From the NCBI GenBank assembly GCA_002309395.1, contig DBWU01000017.1, positions 1 through 14,724 on the forward strand: a DNA stretch of 14,724 bases. Direction: 5' to 3'. This document shows, one piece after another, positions 5,705 through 11,951 of this stretch (positions are counted from its first letter, which is position 1; every line of letters begins with the position of its first letter). The notes below the pieces were generated by a model. It did not search any database. It was not told the origin of the DNA and saw nothing but the letters and a program-made list of their open reading frames with translations. Origin of the DNA: Oscillospiraceae bacterium UBA1230. GTDB lineage: Bacteria > Bacillota > Clostridia > Oscillospirales > Oscillospiraceae. The position numbers and the translations under genes were made by a program.

Positions 5705-6562
5705 ATGAAGGGTGCGATTATCGGTGACATCGTGGGTTCGATCTATGAGTTCCACAACATTAAGACAAAGGACTTCCCCCTGTTCGGCAAAGCCTGCACG
5801 TTTACGGACGATACCGTGATGACCTGCGCGGTAGCAAATGCGTTCCGGCTGGCGGATGAGAAGAAAAAGCCTTTATACTACGCGCTGGTCAACGCTATGC
5901 AGGCATTCGGGCGGCATTATCCGTATCGCGGCTACGGCGGGCATTTTGAGGGTTGGCTTTATGAGGACGAGCCGGAGCCGTATTACAGCTACGGAAACGG
6001 CGCGCCGATGCGGGTAGCCGCCGCCGGTTTCCTCGGCGACACGCCGGAGCGGGCAAGGGAGCTTGGGATCCGTACCGCCCTGCCTACCCACAATCACCCG
6101 GAGAGTCTGCTTGCCGCGGGACTGACCGCCGAGCTGATCTATCTGGCGCGGCACGGTGCCACGAAGGAGGAGCTGCGCCGCCGCGCGGCACGGCACTACG
6201 ATCTCCCGGTGCTTGACGAGATCCGGGAAGAATACGACTTTGACGTTTCCTGTCAGGGCACGATGCCGGTGGCGCTTTCATCGTTCTTTGAGAGCACGGA
6301 TTTTGAGGACGCGATCCGCCTTGCCATCAGCGTCGGCGGTGACAGCGATACGATCGCCTGCATCACCGGCTCTATCGCCGAGGCCTATTACGGTGTGCCG
6401 GAGGACCTCTGGCTCATGGCACGCAGTAAACTGACCGCGACGCTGGCGCAAACGGTAGATGAATTCTATGAGTACGCCGGTTCTGCCGTGCGGTACAAGA
6501 CGGGCGAGATCACAGATCAGCCTCTGCCGGAAGAAGCGCAGGAAATCTGTGACAGGATGTGA
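5705..6562 (+). CDS. ADP-ribosylglycohydrolase family protein
   Basis: A 285-residue protein of the ADP-ribosylhydrolase (DraG/ARH) family, which removes ADP-ribose from proteins or small molecules using two metal ions (usually magnesium). Metal-binding motifs are present at both ends: GDIVGS (7-12), TDDT (34-37) and GGDSDT (211-216, followed by IACITGSIAEAYYG). A THNHPES motif lies in the middle. All key acidic residues appear intact, so it should be active. The ATG at 5705 follows a purine-rich site (AAGGAAAGG at about 5683-5691), somewhat far from the start; an ATG at 5692 is out of frame. It is monocistronic from its own promoter. No ADP-ribosyltransferase partner is seen in the window, so the substrate is unknown. 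It lies just after the tail-like cassette. Confidence 0.9.
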   Translation: MKGAIIGDIVGSIYEFHNIKTKDFPLFGKACTFTDDTVMTCAVANAFRLADEKKKPLYYALVNAMQAFGRHYPYRGYGGHFEGWLYEDEPEPYYSYGNGAPMRVAAAGFLGDTPERARELGIRTALPTHNHPESLLAAGLTAELIYLARHGATKEELRRRAARHYDLPVLDEIREEYDFDVSCQGTMPVALSSFFESTDFEDAIRLAISVGGDSDTIACITGSIAEAYYGVPEDLWLMARSKLTATLAQTVDEFYEYAGSAVRYKTGEITDQPLPEEAQEICDRM

Positions 6563-6634
6563 AGGAAGGAACCGCCTGTCATATTCGCGGACGCGGACAG
6601 GGCGGGCGATCCGCTTTCCGCGCGGCGGCAGGCG

Positions 6635-6682
6635 TATAACAAAAAAGAAAGCGTCTTTTGTGCTTGCACAAAAGACGCTTTC
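6635..6682 (-). terminator. Rho-independent terminator of the tRNA operon
   Basis: A perfect 16-bp stem (6647-6662 with 6667-6682) with a 4-nt loop is followed, read on minus, by six T. It starts 5 nt past the CCA of tRNA-Val. Read on plus there is no T run, so it is directed at the tRNA transcript. Confidence 0.9.
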
Positions 6683-6686
6683 TCCA

Positions 6687-6763
6687 TGGTGGAGACTGCT
6701 GGACTCGAACCAGTGACCTCCTGCGTGTGAAGCAGGCGCTCTAACCAGCTGAGCTAAGCCTCC
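6687..6763 (-). tRNA. tRNA-Val (CAC)
   Basis: A full cloverleaf on minus: acceptor GGAGGCT pairs with AGTCTCC (one G-T pair), the D arm contains GCTCAGCTGGTTAGAGC, the anticodon stem CCTGC/GCAGG holds loop TTCACAC with anticodon CAC (6727-6729) reading GUG, and the T loop contains TTCGAGT. CCA is encoded. Third and last tRNA of the operon. Confidence 0.95.
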
Positions 6764-6764
6764 G

Positions 6765-6794
6765 TATCGGCAAGCCCGGATGGGCTGACCGATA
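6765..6794. repeat. Hairpin in the tRNA-Glu/tRNA-Val spacer
   Basis: TATCGG (6765-6770) pairs with CCGATA (6789-6794), and inside it AGCCC (6773-6777) pairs with GGGCT (6782-6786), split by a 2x2 internal loop. It fills almost the whole spacer and may guide processing of the tRNA precursor. Confidence 0.6.
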
Positions 6795-6796
6795 AC

Positions 6797-6871
6797 TGGT
6801 GACCCGTACGGGACTCGAACCCATGTTACAGCCGTGAAAGGGCCGTGTCTTAACCACTTGACCAACGGGCC
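6797..6871 (-). tRNA. tRNA-Glu (TTC)
   Basis: Cloverleaf on minus: acceptor GGCCCGT with ACGGGTC (one G-T pair), anticodon stem CGGCC/GGCTG with loop CTTTCAC and anticodon TTC reading GAA/GAG, T stem ATGGG/CCCGT with TTCGAGT loop, encoded CCA. Middle gene of the tRNA operon. Confidence 0.95.
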
Positions 6872-6880
6872 TTCGGGAAT

Positions 6881-6912
6881 GGCGGGAGAGGTGCGGTGCG
6901 CACCCTCCCGCC
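6881..6912. repeat. Hairpin in the tRNA-Met/tRNA-Glu spacer
   Basis: GGCGGGAG (6881-6888) pairs with CTCCCGCC (6905-6912), continued by GGTGCG (6890-6895) with CGCACC (6899-6904) around a 3-nt loop: 14 bp with one bulged A. It fills nearly the whole space between the two tRNAs. Without a T run it is not a normal terminator. Confidence 0.65.
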
Positions 6913-6914
6913 CA

Positions 6915-6991
6915 TGGTAGCGGCACCTGGATTTGAACCGGGGACACTGCGGGTATGAACCGCATGCTCTAGCCAACTGAGCTATGCCGCC
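6915..6991 (-). tRNA. tRNA-Met (CAT), elongator
   Basis: Cloverleaf on minus: acceptor GGCGGCA with TGCCGCT (G1-T72), anticodon stem TGCGG/CCGCA with loop TTCATAC and anticodon CAT, T loop TTCAAAT, encoded CCA. It lacks the three G-C pairs next to the anticodon loop that mark the initiator, and its acceptor resembles the known Bacillus elongator tRNA-Met rather than tRNA-Ile2. First tRNA of the operon. Confidence 0.92.
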
Positions 6992-7016
6992 ATATTCCCC
7001 AAATAGGGCAAGGAAT

Positions 7017-7046
7017 ACTATACCACATCTCTTAACAGCTTGTCAA
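7017..7046 (-). promoter_or_regulatory. Sigma-A promoter of the tRNA operon
   Basis: On minus, TTGACA (7041-7046) and TATAGT (7017-7022) are 18 nt apart, and TGG just before the -10 makes it an extended -10. It drives tRNA-Met, -Glu and -Val and is divergent from the RNase J promoter. Confidence 0.85.
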
Positions 7047-7121
7047 GAACAAAAATTGAAAGGAAAGCACGTTTTTTTTTACCGCGGCGAAAGCAGAGGG
7101 AATTTGTCTGAAAGTTAGGGG

Positions 7122-7150
7122 TGTACAAAACCGGGAAAGCGTGGTATGAT
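7122..7150 (+). promoter_or_regulatory. Sigma-A promoter of the RNase J gene
   Basis: TGTACA (7122-7127) and TATGAT (7145-7150) are 17 nt apart; TGG precedes the -10, giving an extended -10. The start of transcription would be near 7157, about 215 nt before the coding start. Confidence 0.65.
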
Positions 7151-7156
7151 TTGTAT

Positions 7157-7371
7157 AAAGTGCAGAAAATGCATCGGCTTTTTTGTGTGTTTCGCGGAAC
7201 GTGACGTCCGCGATCAAATAGAACAACCGCATCTTGACGCATTTCGGACAGCGGGGGAATCCCGGCGGCGATACAGGGCCGTTCGGATCCGCCGAGCCGG
7301 AAGGTTTGCTGCGCCTGCCGGGCAGGGGCGGCTTCGTTCGGTGTGTCCGCGGTAGGAAAAAAGGAGTTTAT
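7157..7371 (+). promoter_or_regulatory. Long structured leader of the RNase J gene
   Basis: About 215 nt lie between the likely transcription start and the ATG. Visible stems include TCGCGGA with TCCGCGA (7192-7213) and CCTGC with GCAGG (7314-7326), and the stretch 7255-7350 is GC-rich. The reading frame of RNase J is open upstream to a TTG at 7234, but that extension is Gly/Arg-rich and has no good ribosome binding site, so I treat it as untranslated. Self-regulation through cleavage of this leader is possible but not shown. Confidence 0.4.
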
Positions 7372-9030
7372 ATGGCAGAAAAAATCAAAATTATTCCCTT
7401 GGGCGGTCTGAATGAGATCGGCAAAAACATGACCGCCTACGAGTACGGCGGCGAGATCATCGTGGTGGACTGCGGCATGGCGTTCCCCGGAGACGATATG
7501 TACGGAATCGACTGCGTGATCCCGGACGTGACGTATCTGGAAAAGAACAAGAGCCGCCTGCGTGGTCTGTTCATCACCCACGGCCACGAGGACCATATCG
7601 GCGCCATCCCCTACGTGCTGCGAAAGATCAATTTGCCCATCTACTGCACGCGCCTGACGGCCGGATTGATCCGGCTGAAGCTGCAGGAATACGGTTTGGG
7701 CGGCAGCGTAAAGCTCATCACCGTGGAGGCGGGGCAAACGGTACGGGCCGGGAAGTTCCAGGTGGAGTTTATCCACGTGAACCACTCCATTCCCGACGCG
7801 GTGGCCTTTGCCATCCATACGCACATGGGCACCGTGGTGCAGACCGGCGATTTCAAGATCGATTCCACGCCTATTGACGGCGAGGTGATCGACCTGGCGC
7901 GGCTGGGCGAGCTGGGCAAGCAGGGCGTTCTGGCACTGCTGGCGGATTCCACCAACGTGGAGCGACCCGGCTATACCATGAGCGAACACGCTGTGGGACA
8001 GACGTTCCAGCGCCAGTTTGCCGGCTGTCAGAAGCGGATCATCGTCACCACCTTTGCCAGCAATGTGCACCGGATCCAGCAGGTACTGGACGCGGCGGCG
8101 GAGACCGGCAAAAAAGTGGCGGTCACGGGGCGTTCCATGGAAAACGTACTCAAGACCTCCATTGATCTGGGCTACATCAAGGTGCCGAAGAACACGCTGG
8201 TGGATCTCAACCGGCTCAAAGGCTTGCCGGTATCCCAGCAGGTGATCATCACCACCGGGTCACAGGGCGAGGAGATGAGCGCCCTGTATCGCATGGCGTT
8301 TTCCACCCACCGGCAGGTGGACGTGGGCGCCGGCGACAAGGTGATCATCTCCGCCAGCGCCATCCCCGGCAACGAGATCACCATCGGGCGCGTGATCAAC
8401 GAGCTGTTCCGCAAGGGTGTGGACGTGGTGTACGACAAGGCGGATATGCTCCACGTGTCGGGTCACGCCTGCCAGGAGGAGCTGAAGATCGTCCACGCGC
8501 TGGTGCGCCCCAAATTCTTTATCCCCGTACACGGTGAACAGCGGATGCTTCAGATCCACAAGCGTGTGGCGGAATCTATGGGCATGGCGCCGGAGAATAT
8601 CTGCGTGGCGGAAAACGGCGCGGTGATCGAGCTGACCACCAAGCACATGAAGTGCGAAACCACCGTTCCCGCCGGCGAAGTGTTCGTGGACGGCAGCGGC
8701 GTGGGCGACGTGGGCACCGTGGTGCTCAACGACCGGCGGATCCTCGCCAAGGACGGCATGGTGGTCGTGGTGGTGACGCTTTCCAGCCACGACAGCGGAC
8801 TTCTCTGTCCGCCGGAGATCGTGACACGCGGATTTATCTACGTGAAGGAATCGGAAGAGCTGATGCAGGAGCTGCGCCACGTGGCGGAGAGCGCCGTGGA
8901 GCAGATGAGCCAGCGCCGCCGCCGGGACGACGGCGACGTGAACCGCACCGTGCGTACGGCGGTGAGCAACTGCCTGTATAAAAATACCCGGCGCAGTCCC
9001 ATGATCATTCCGCTGGTGACGCGGATCTGA
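7372..9030 (+). CDS. Ribonuclease J
   Basis: A 552-residue protein, the usual RNase J length. It is a metallo-beta-lactamase/beta-CASP nuclease with 5'-3' exo- and endonuclease activity, central to mRNA decay and rRNA maturation in Firmicutes. The zinc site HGHEDH is at residues 70-75 (pattern HxHxDH). TGDFKID and LLADSTNVERPGY follow, then beta-CASP motifs (TTFASNVHRIQQ, GRSME, TTGSQGE) and VHGEQRML. The C-terminal RNase J domain ends MIIPLVTRI. The ATG at 7372 has AAGGAG 5 nt upstream; see the leader entry for a possible longer start. Whether it is J1 or J2 cannot be told here. The PHP-family gene follows 37 nt later and is probably co-transcribed. Confidence 0.96.
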   Translation: MAEKIKIIPLGGLNEIGKNMTAYEYGGEIIVVDCGMAFPGDDMYGIDCVIPDVTYLEKNKSRLRGLFITHGHEDHIGAIPYVLRKINLPIYCTRLTAGLIRLKLQEYGLGGSVKLITVEAGQTVRAGKFQVEFIHVNHSIPDAVAFAIHTHMGTVVQTGDFKIDSTPIDGEVIDLARLGELGKQGVLALLADSTNVERPGYTMSEHAVGQTFQRQFAGCQKRIIVTTFASNVHRIQQVLDAAAETGKKVAVTGRSMENVLKTSIDLGYIKVPKNTLVDLNRLKGLPVSQQVIITTGSQGEEMSALYRMAFSTHRQVDVGAGDKVIISASAIPGNEITIGRVINELFRKGVDVVYDKADMLHVSGHACQEELKIVHALVRPKFFIPVHGEQRMLQIHKRVAESMGMAPENICVAENGAVIELTTKHMKCETTVPAGEVFVDGSGVGDVGTVVLNDRRILAKDGMVVVVVTLSSHDSGLLCPPEIVTRGFIYVKESEELMQELRHVAESAVEQMSQRRRRDDGDVNRTVRTAVSNCLYKNTRRSPMIIPLVTRI

Positions 9031-9067
9031 CGGGACAAGGGATGAAAAGAGAGAAAGAAGACCTTTT

Positions 9068-9832
9068 ATGTTTGCCAACTATCATACCCATACGTGGCGC
9101 TGTAACCACGCCGAGTCGGACGAGAGGGCGTATATCGAAGCCGCCATTGCCGGCGGCATGAAGATCCTGGGGTTTTCCGACCATACGCCCTATCCCGGTC
9201 TTGCCTCCTGGTTTCGCATGGAGGTGGAGCAGGCTCCGGAGTACTTCGATACGATCCGCCGTCTGCGCGACGAATACGCCGGACGCATCGAGATCCACGC
9301 GGGGGTGGAGGCGGAATACTATCCGGCGCACTTTTCGGAGCTGATGGATCTGCTGCGGCAAAACGGCTGCGAGTATATGATCCTGGGGCAGCACTATCTT
9401 GCCAATGAGACGGACGGTTTATATACCGCCAACGCCAGCCCGGACGACGGGCGGCTTCGGCGCTACGCCGATGAGGTGGAAGAGGGGATCGAAACGGGGC
9501 TTTTTACCTACGTGGCGCATCCCGACGTGTTCCACTACACGGGAACGGACGAGGCGCTGTACCGTGCCCAGATGCGGCGCATCTGTCAGGCGGCGAACCG
9601 GCGGAACGTGCCGCTGGAGGTGAATCTTCTGGGTCTGCGTATGGGGCGGTGCTATCCCGCCCGGCGGTTCTGGGAGGTGGCGGCGGAGGAGAACTGCCGC
9701 GCCGTGCTGGGGTGCGACGCCCACTATCCCCGGTATTTGAACGATCCGAAATGGGAAGAAGAGGCGCGGCGGTTTCTGGCGCAGTTCGGCATTACGCCGG
9801 AGGAAACGGTGCCGCTGGTGGCGATCGGATAA
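9068..9832 (+). CDS. PHP-domain phosphatase (histidinol-phosphatase HisJ-like)
   Basis: A 254-residue PHP-family protein. Metal ligands expected for the family are visible: HTH at 6-8, a further His at 14, SDHTPY at 37-42, GVEAEYY, GQHYL, AHPDVF, and GCDAHYPRYL near the end. The closest match is HisJ-type histidinol phosphate phosphatase, usually about 265 residues, which removes phosphate from histidinol phosphate in histidine synthesis. No his genes are nearby, and many clostridial PHP proteins of this type have unproven substrates, so the exact substrate is open. The ribosome binding site is weak (AAGAAG just upstream), fitting read-through translation after RNase J. It ends at a strong terminator. 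Confidence 0.8.
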   Translation: MFANYHTHTWRCNHAESDERAYIEAAIAGGMKILGFSDHTPYPGLASWFRMEVEQAPEYFDTIRRLRDEYAGRIEIHAGVEAEYYPAHFSELMDLLRQNGCEYMILGQHYLANETDGLYTANASPDDGRLRRYADEVEEGIETGLFTYVAHPDVFHYTGTDEALYRAQMRRICQAANRRNVPLEVNLLGLRMGRCYPARRFWEVAAEENCRAVLGCDAHYPRYLNDPKWEEEARRFLAQFGITPEETVPLVAIG

Positions 9833-9836
9833 AAAA

Positions 9837-9867
9837 GAGGCAGGGACGTATCCCTGCCTCTTTTTTT
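9837..9867. terminator. Bidirectional rho-independent terminator
   Basis: GAGGCAGGGA (9837-9846) and TCCCTGCCTC (9851-9860) form a perfect 10-bp stem with loop CGTA. Seven T follow on plus and six A precede, so it serves both the plus-strand RNase J-PHP transcript and the minus-strand SPFH operon that ends at 9878. Confidence 0.93.
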
Positions 9868-9877
9868 GTGGTATGGC

Positions 9878-10780
9878 TTACTTCTTGTCGCTCAACAGCG
9901 CCTGAGTGCCGGCGGCAAGACCTGCCAGACCCTGCAGATCGCTGGGAATGATGATCTTGGTCGCCTGACCGTCCGCCACCTTCTGCAAGGCTTCCAGCGC
10001 CTTGAGCTTGATGACCTGGTCGTTGGGCGCCGCCTCGTTCAAAAGACGCAGGGAATCCGCCAGCGCCTGCTGAACCTTCATGATGGAGGTGGCTTCCGCC
10101 TCCGCCGCCATGATCCGCGCCTGCTTGGCGGCGTCCGCCTTCAAAATGGCGGACTGCTTTTCGCCCTCCGCCACCAGGATCTGGCTTTGCTTCTGACCTT
10201 CCGCCTGCAAGATCGCCTCGCGGCGTTCACGCTCCGCCTTCATCTGCTTTTCCATGGCGTTCTGGATCTCACGGGGCGGCAGAATGTTCTTCAGCTCCAC
10301 CCGGTTAACCTTGATGCCCCAGGGGTCGGTCGCCTCGTCGAGAATGGTGCGCATTTTGGCGTTGATGGTGTCACGGCTGGTGAGGCTCTGATCCAGCTCC
10401 AGATCGCCGATGATGTTACGCAGCGTGGTGGCGGTGAGATTCTCAATGGCGTTCATGGGATACTCCACGCCGTAGGTGTACAGCTTGGGATCGGTGATCT
10501 GGAAATAGATGACCGTGTCGATCTGCATGGTCACGTTATCCTTGGTGATCACCGGCTGGGGATCAAAGTCCGCCACCTGCTCTTTGAGGCTGACCTTCTT
10601 GACCACCCGCTCAATGAACGGGAGCTTCAGGTGCAGACCCGTACCCCACACGGAGTGGAAGGCGCCCAGACGCTCCACCACGTAGGCGCGGGATTGCTGG
10701 ACCACGTGGATGTTGCTGACGATCACAATGAGAACGACAGCAATGAGAATGATGATGGCAACGGTTCCGAAATCAGGCAT
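9878..10780 (-). CDS. SPFH/band-7 (stomatin-like, QmcA-type) membrane protein
   Basis: A 300-residue protein. One membrane segment at about residues 6-22 anchors it. The SPFH/band-7 domain follows (about 25-180), with QQSRAYVVERLGAFHSVWG, then PFIERVV, VITKDNVTMQID and NRVELKNILPP. A long charged coiled coil (about 180-265), rich in A, E, K and Q with repeated AEGEKQ-type units, comes next, then a Gly/Ala-rich end. Such proteins form large ring-shaped or microdomain assemblies on the membrane and often pair with NfeD proteins, as is seen here upstream. Start at 10780 because AAGGAGG lies 8 nt before this ATG; upstream starts would swallow that site. It closely follows the 23-residue membrane peptide and the XRE-NfeD gene, probably in one operon. 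Confidence 0.93.
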   Translation of the reverse strand: MPDFGTVAIIILIAVVLIVIVSNIHVVQQSRAYVVERLGAFHSVWGTGLHLKLPFIERVVKKVSLKEQVADFDPQPVITKDNVTMQIDTVIYFQITDPKLYTYGVEYPMNAIENLTATTLRNIIGDLELDQSLTSRDTINAKMRTILDEATDPWGIKVNRVELKNILPPREIQNAMEKQMKAERERREAILQAEGQKQSQILVAEGEKQSAILKADAAKQARIMAAEAEATSIMKVQQALADSLRLLNEAAPNDQVIKLKALEALQKVADGQATKIIIPSDLQGLAGLAAGTQALLSDKK

Positions 10781-10837
10781 AGTTGGTTCCTCCTTAATAA
10801 AATATGTATCTACGGTCATACGACAGGGAATACTGCG

Positions 10838-10909
10838 TTATCTGCGGGAGAACAGGCGGATCAGCGCCCACACCGCTGCTGCTATGACGACAACGAACAG
10901 GATCGACAC
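10838..10909 (-). CDS. Small membrane peptide between nfeD and the SPFH gene
   Basis: A 23-residue peptide with a GTG start. After the start, SILFVVVIAAAVWALIRLF is one continuous membrane helix, and a basic tail (SRR) follows, suggesting an N-out, C-in orientation by the positive-inside rule. GGAG at 10917-10920, within the end of the upstream gene, lies 7 nt before the GTG, and a second GGAGG sits just before it. The start is only 4 nt past the upstream stop, which fits coupled translation. I know of no named family; the position suggests it helps the NfeD-SPFH complex. The case rests on the ribosome binding site, the tight spacing and the clean helix. Confidence 0.5.
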   Translation of the reverse strand: MSILFVVVIAAAVWALIRLFSRR

Positions 10910-10913
10910 GGAG

Positions 10914-11717
10914 TTACTCCACCTCCTCCACGAAGAGCCTTACGCCCTCCATGCGCTTCACGCGCACCATGGCGTCCACAGGAATGAGCGCGCCGGTCTC
11001 ACTGCGGGCGGACCAGGTTTTGCCGTCCACGTACACAGCGCCGGTAGGTACGGTGTTGTCGATCTCCTCCGTGACGCGGGCTGTGGCGCCCAGTACCCGA
11101 TCGGCGTTGGTGGCGACGGTGTTTTTAGCGGCAAATTTGCGGACCAGCGGACGCGTAGCGATCAGCGACACGATGGATACCACGAAAAACAGCGATACCT
11201 GCAGCCAGATCGGCGCGCCGCATATCCCGGCGATCAGCCCCGCCACGCCGCCCAGTACGAACCAGATCGAGGTAAGACCGGCGGTGAGACCCTCCATCAC
11301 GCCGAAAAGGATGATGGCGGCGATCCAAACGATAGCTTCCATGTTGCTTGTCCCTCCCTTCAGGCACAGGGCGATCAGCACGGAGAGAAAACCTACCCCT
11401 GCCAGTACGCCCAGACCCAGCCATTTATTTTTCGGTGAGAGATTGGAGCAGAAGCCGGACAGGGCGCTGTGCAGATTCCCGTCGGGCGGCGGATCGTTCC
11501 GCCCGGCGGCATGGAGCGGCACCTCGTCGGCAAACAGTTCGTCCGGCCGCACCTGATACCGGTTACAGATGTAGAAGATCTTTTCGATCTCCGGGTAGCC
11601 CCGGGAGGATTCCCACTTGCTCACCGCCTGCCGCGACACGTTCAGCGCCTCGGCAAACTGCTCCTGGGTCAGACCGTTCCTGCGGCGTATCTCCTGTAAC
11701 CGATCTCCGAATGCCAT
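10914..11717 (-). CDS. XRE-type HTH regulator fused to an NfeD-family membrane protein
   Basis: One uninterrupted frame of 267 residues. Residues 5-62 are an XRE/Cro-type DNA-binding domain (LTQEQFAEALNVSRQAVSKW at 16-35). A linker (63-97) leads to a membrane helix (99-119). Residues 126-267 are a complete short NfeD protein: hydrophobic helices at about 126-146, 148-168 and 171-188, then an OB-fold (about 200-265) with GATARV and GAVYVDGKTW. Short NfeD proteins usually have 140-155 residues and partner SPFH proteins, as here. The first ATG (11717) has GGAGG 9 nt upstream. The internal ATG at 11342 (residue 126) also has a strong site (GGGAGG at 11353-11358) at good spacing, so a separate 142-residue NfeD could be made too. 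Either a real fusion or two overlapping products from one frame. Confidence 0.8.
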   Translation of the reverse strand: MAFGDRLQEIRRRNGLTQEQFAEALNVSRQAVSKWESSRGYPEIEKIFYICNRYQVRPDELFADEVPLHAAGRNDPPPDGNLHSALSGFCSNLSPKNKWLGLGVLAGVGFLSVLIALCLKGGTSNMEAIVWIAAIILFGVMEGLTAGLTSIWFVLGGVAGLIAGICGAPIWLQVSLFFVVSIVSLIATRPLVRKFAAKNTVATNADRVLGATARVTEEIDNTVPTGAVYVDGKTWSARSETGALIPVDAMVRVKRMEGVRLFVEEVE

Positions 11718-11809
11718 GGACGACGTTCCTCCGTTTCTCTCGCTTGGCAGTGTACGCCGCCGGAACGCAAAAGACCATCAACTTCCGTTTGCGCCGCCGC
11801 TTTTTTTAC

Positions 11810-11824
11810 GCAACTTCAAGTTGC
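11810..11824. promoter_or_regulatory. Palindrome, possible XRE operator
   Basis: GCAACTTCAAGTTGC is a perfect 7-1-7 palindrome. It lies about 28 nt after the expected start of the minus-strand XRE-NfeD transcript, in the leader. Dyads of this size are typical sites for XRE repressors, so it may be the binding site of the protein encoded just downstream. This is inference from form and place. Confidence 0.45.
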
Positions 11825-11851
11825 ATAGGCTGAACACGACCTTGCGCTTTT

Positions 11852-11857
11852 ATTATA
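11852..11857 (-). promoter_or_regulatory. -10 element of the XRE-NfeD operon
   Basis: A consensus TATAAT on minus, with no clear -35 at 16-18 nt. A TG lies directly before it, one base short of a true extended -10. It would start transcription near 11845. Confidence 0.5.
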
Positions 11858-11893
11858 CACGAAAAAAGTGGATTGCGCTACCCCTATTTTGCC

Positions 11894-11922
11894 TTGCGCT
11901 TTTTTGCCGGTGCGGTTATACT
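11894..11922 (+). promoter_or_regulatory. Sigma-A promoter of the RNA methyltransferase gene
   Basis: TTGCGC (11894-11899) and TATACT (11917-11922) are 17 nt apart, giving a short leader of about 23 nt before the ATG at 11952. It is divergent from the XRE-NfeD promoter. Confidence 0.7.
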
Positions 11923-11951
11923 CTTTATATATTATCCGCAAGGAGACGCGT

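Noticed and set aside
7146..7355. 69-codon frame in the RNase J leader as an upstream gene
   Set aside because: Its start lies in the -10 box, before the likely transcription start, and there is no ribosome binding site.
8260..9078. Minus-strand frame of 272 codons over RNase J
   Set aside because: Very His-rich composition from the reverse of GTG codons; no start signal; opposite a certain gene.
9866..10987. Long plus-strand frame (373 codons) over the SPFH gene
   Set aside because: It is antisense to a clear SPFH gene, starts inside the terminator region, and has low-complexity His/Leu-rich content typical of a shadow frame.
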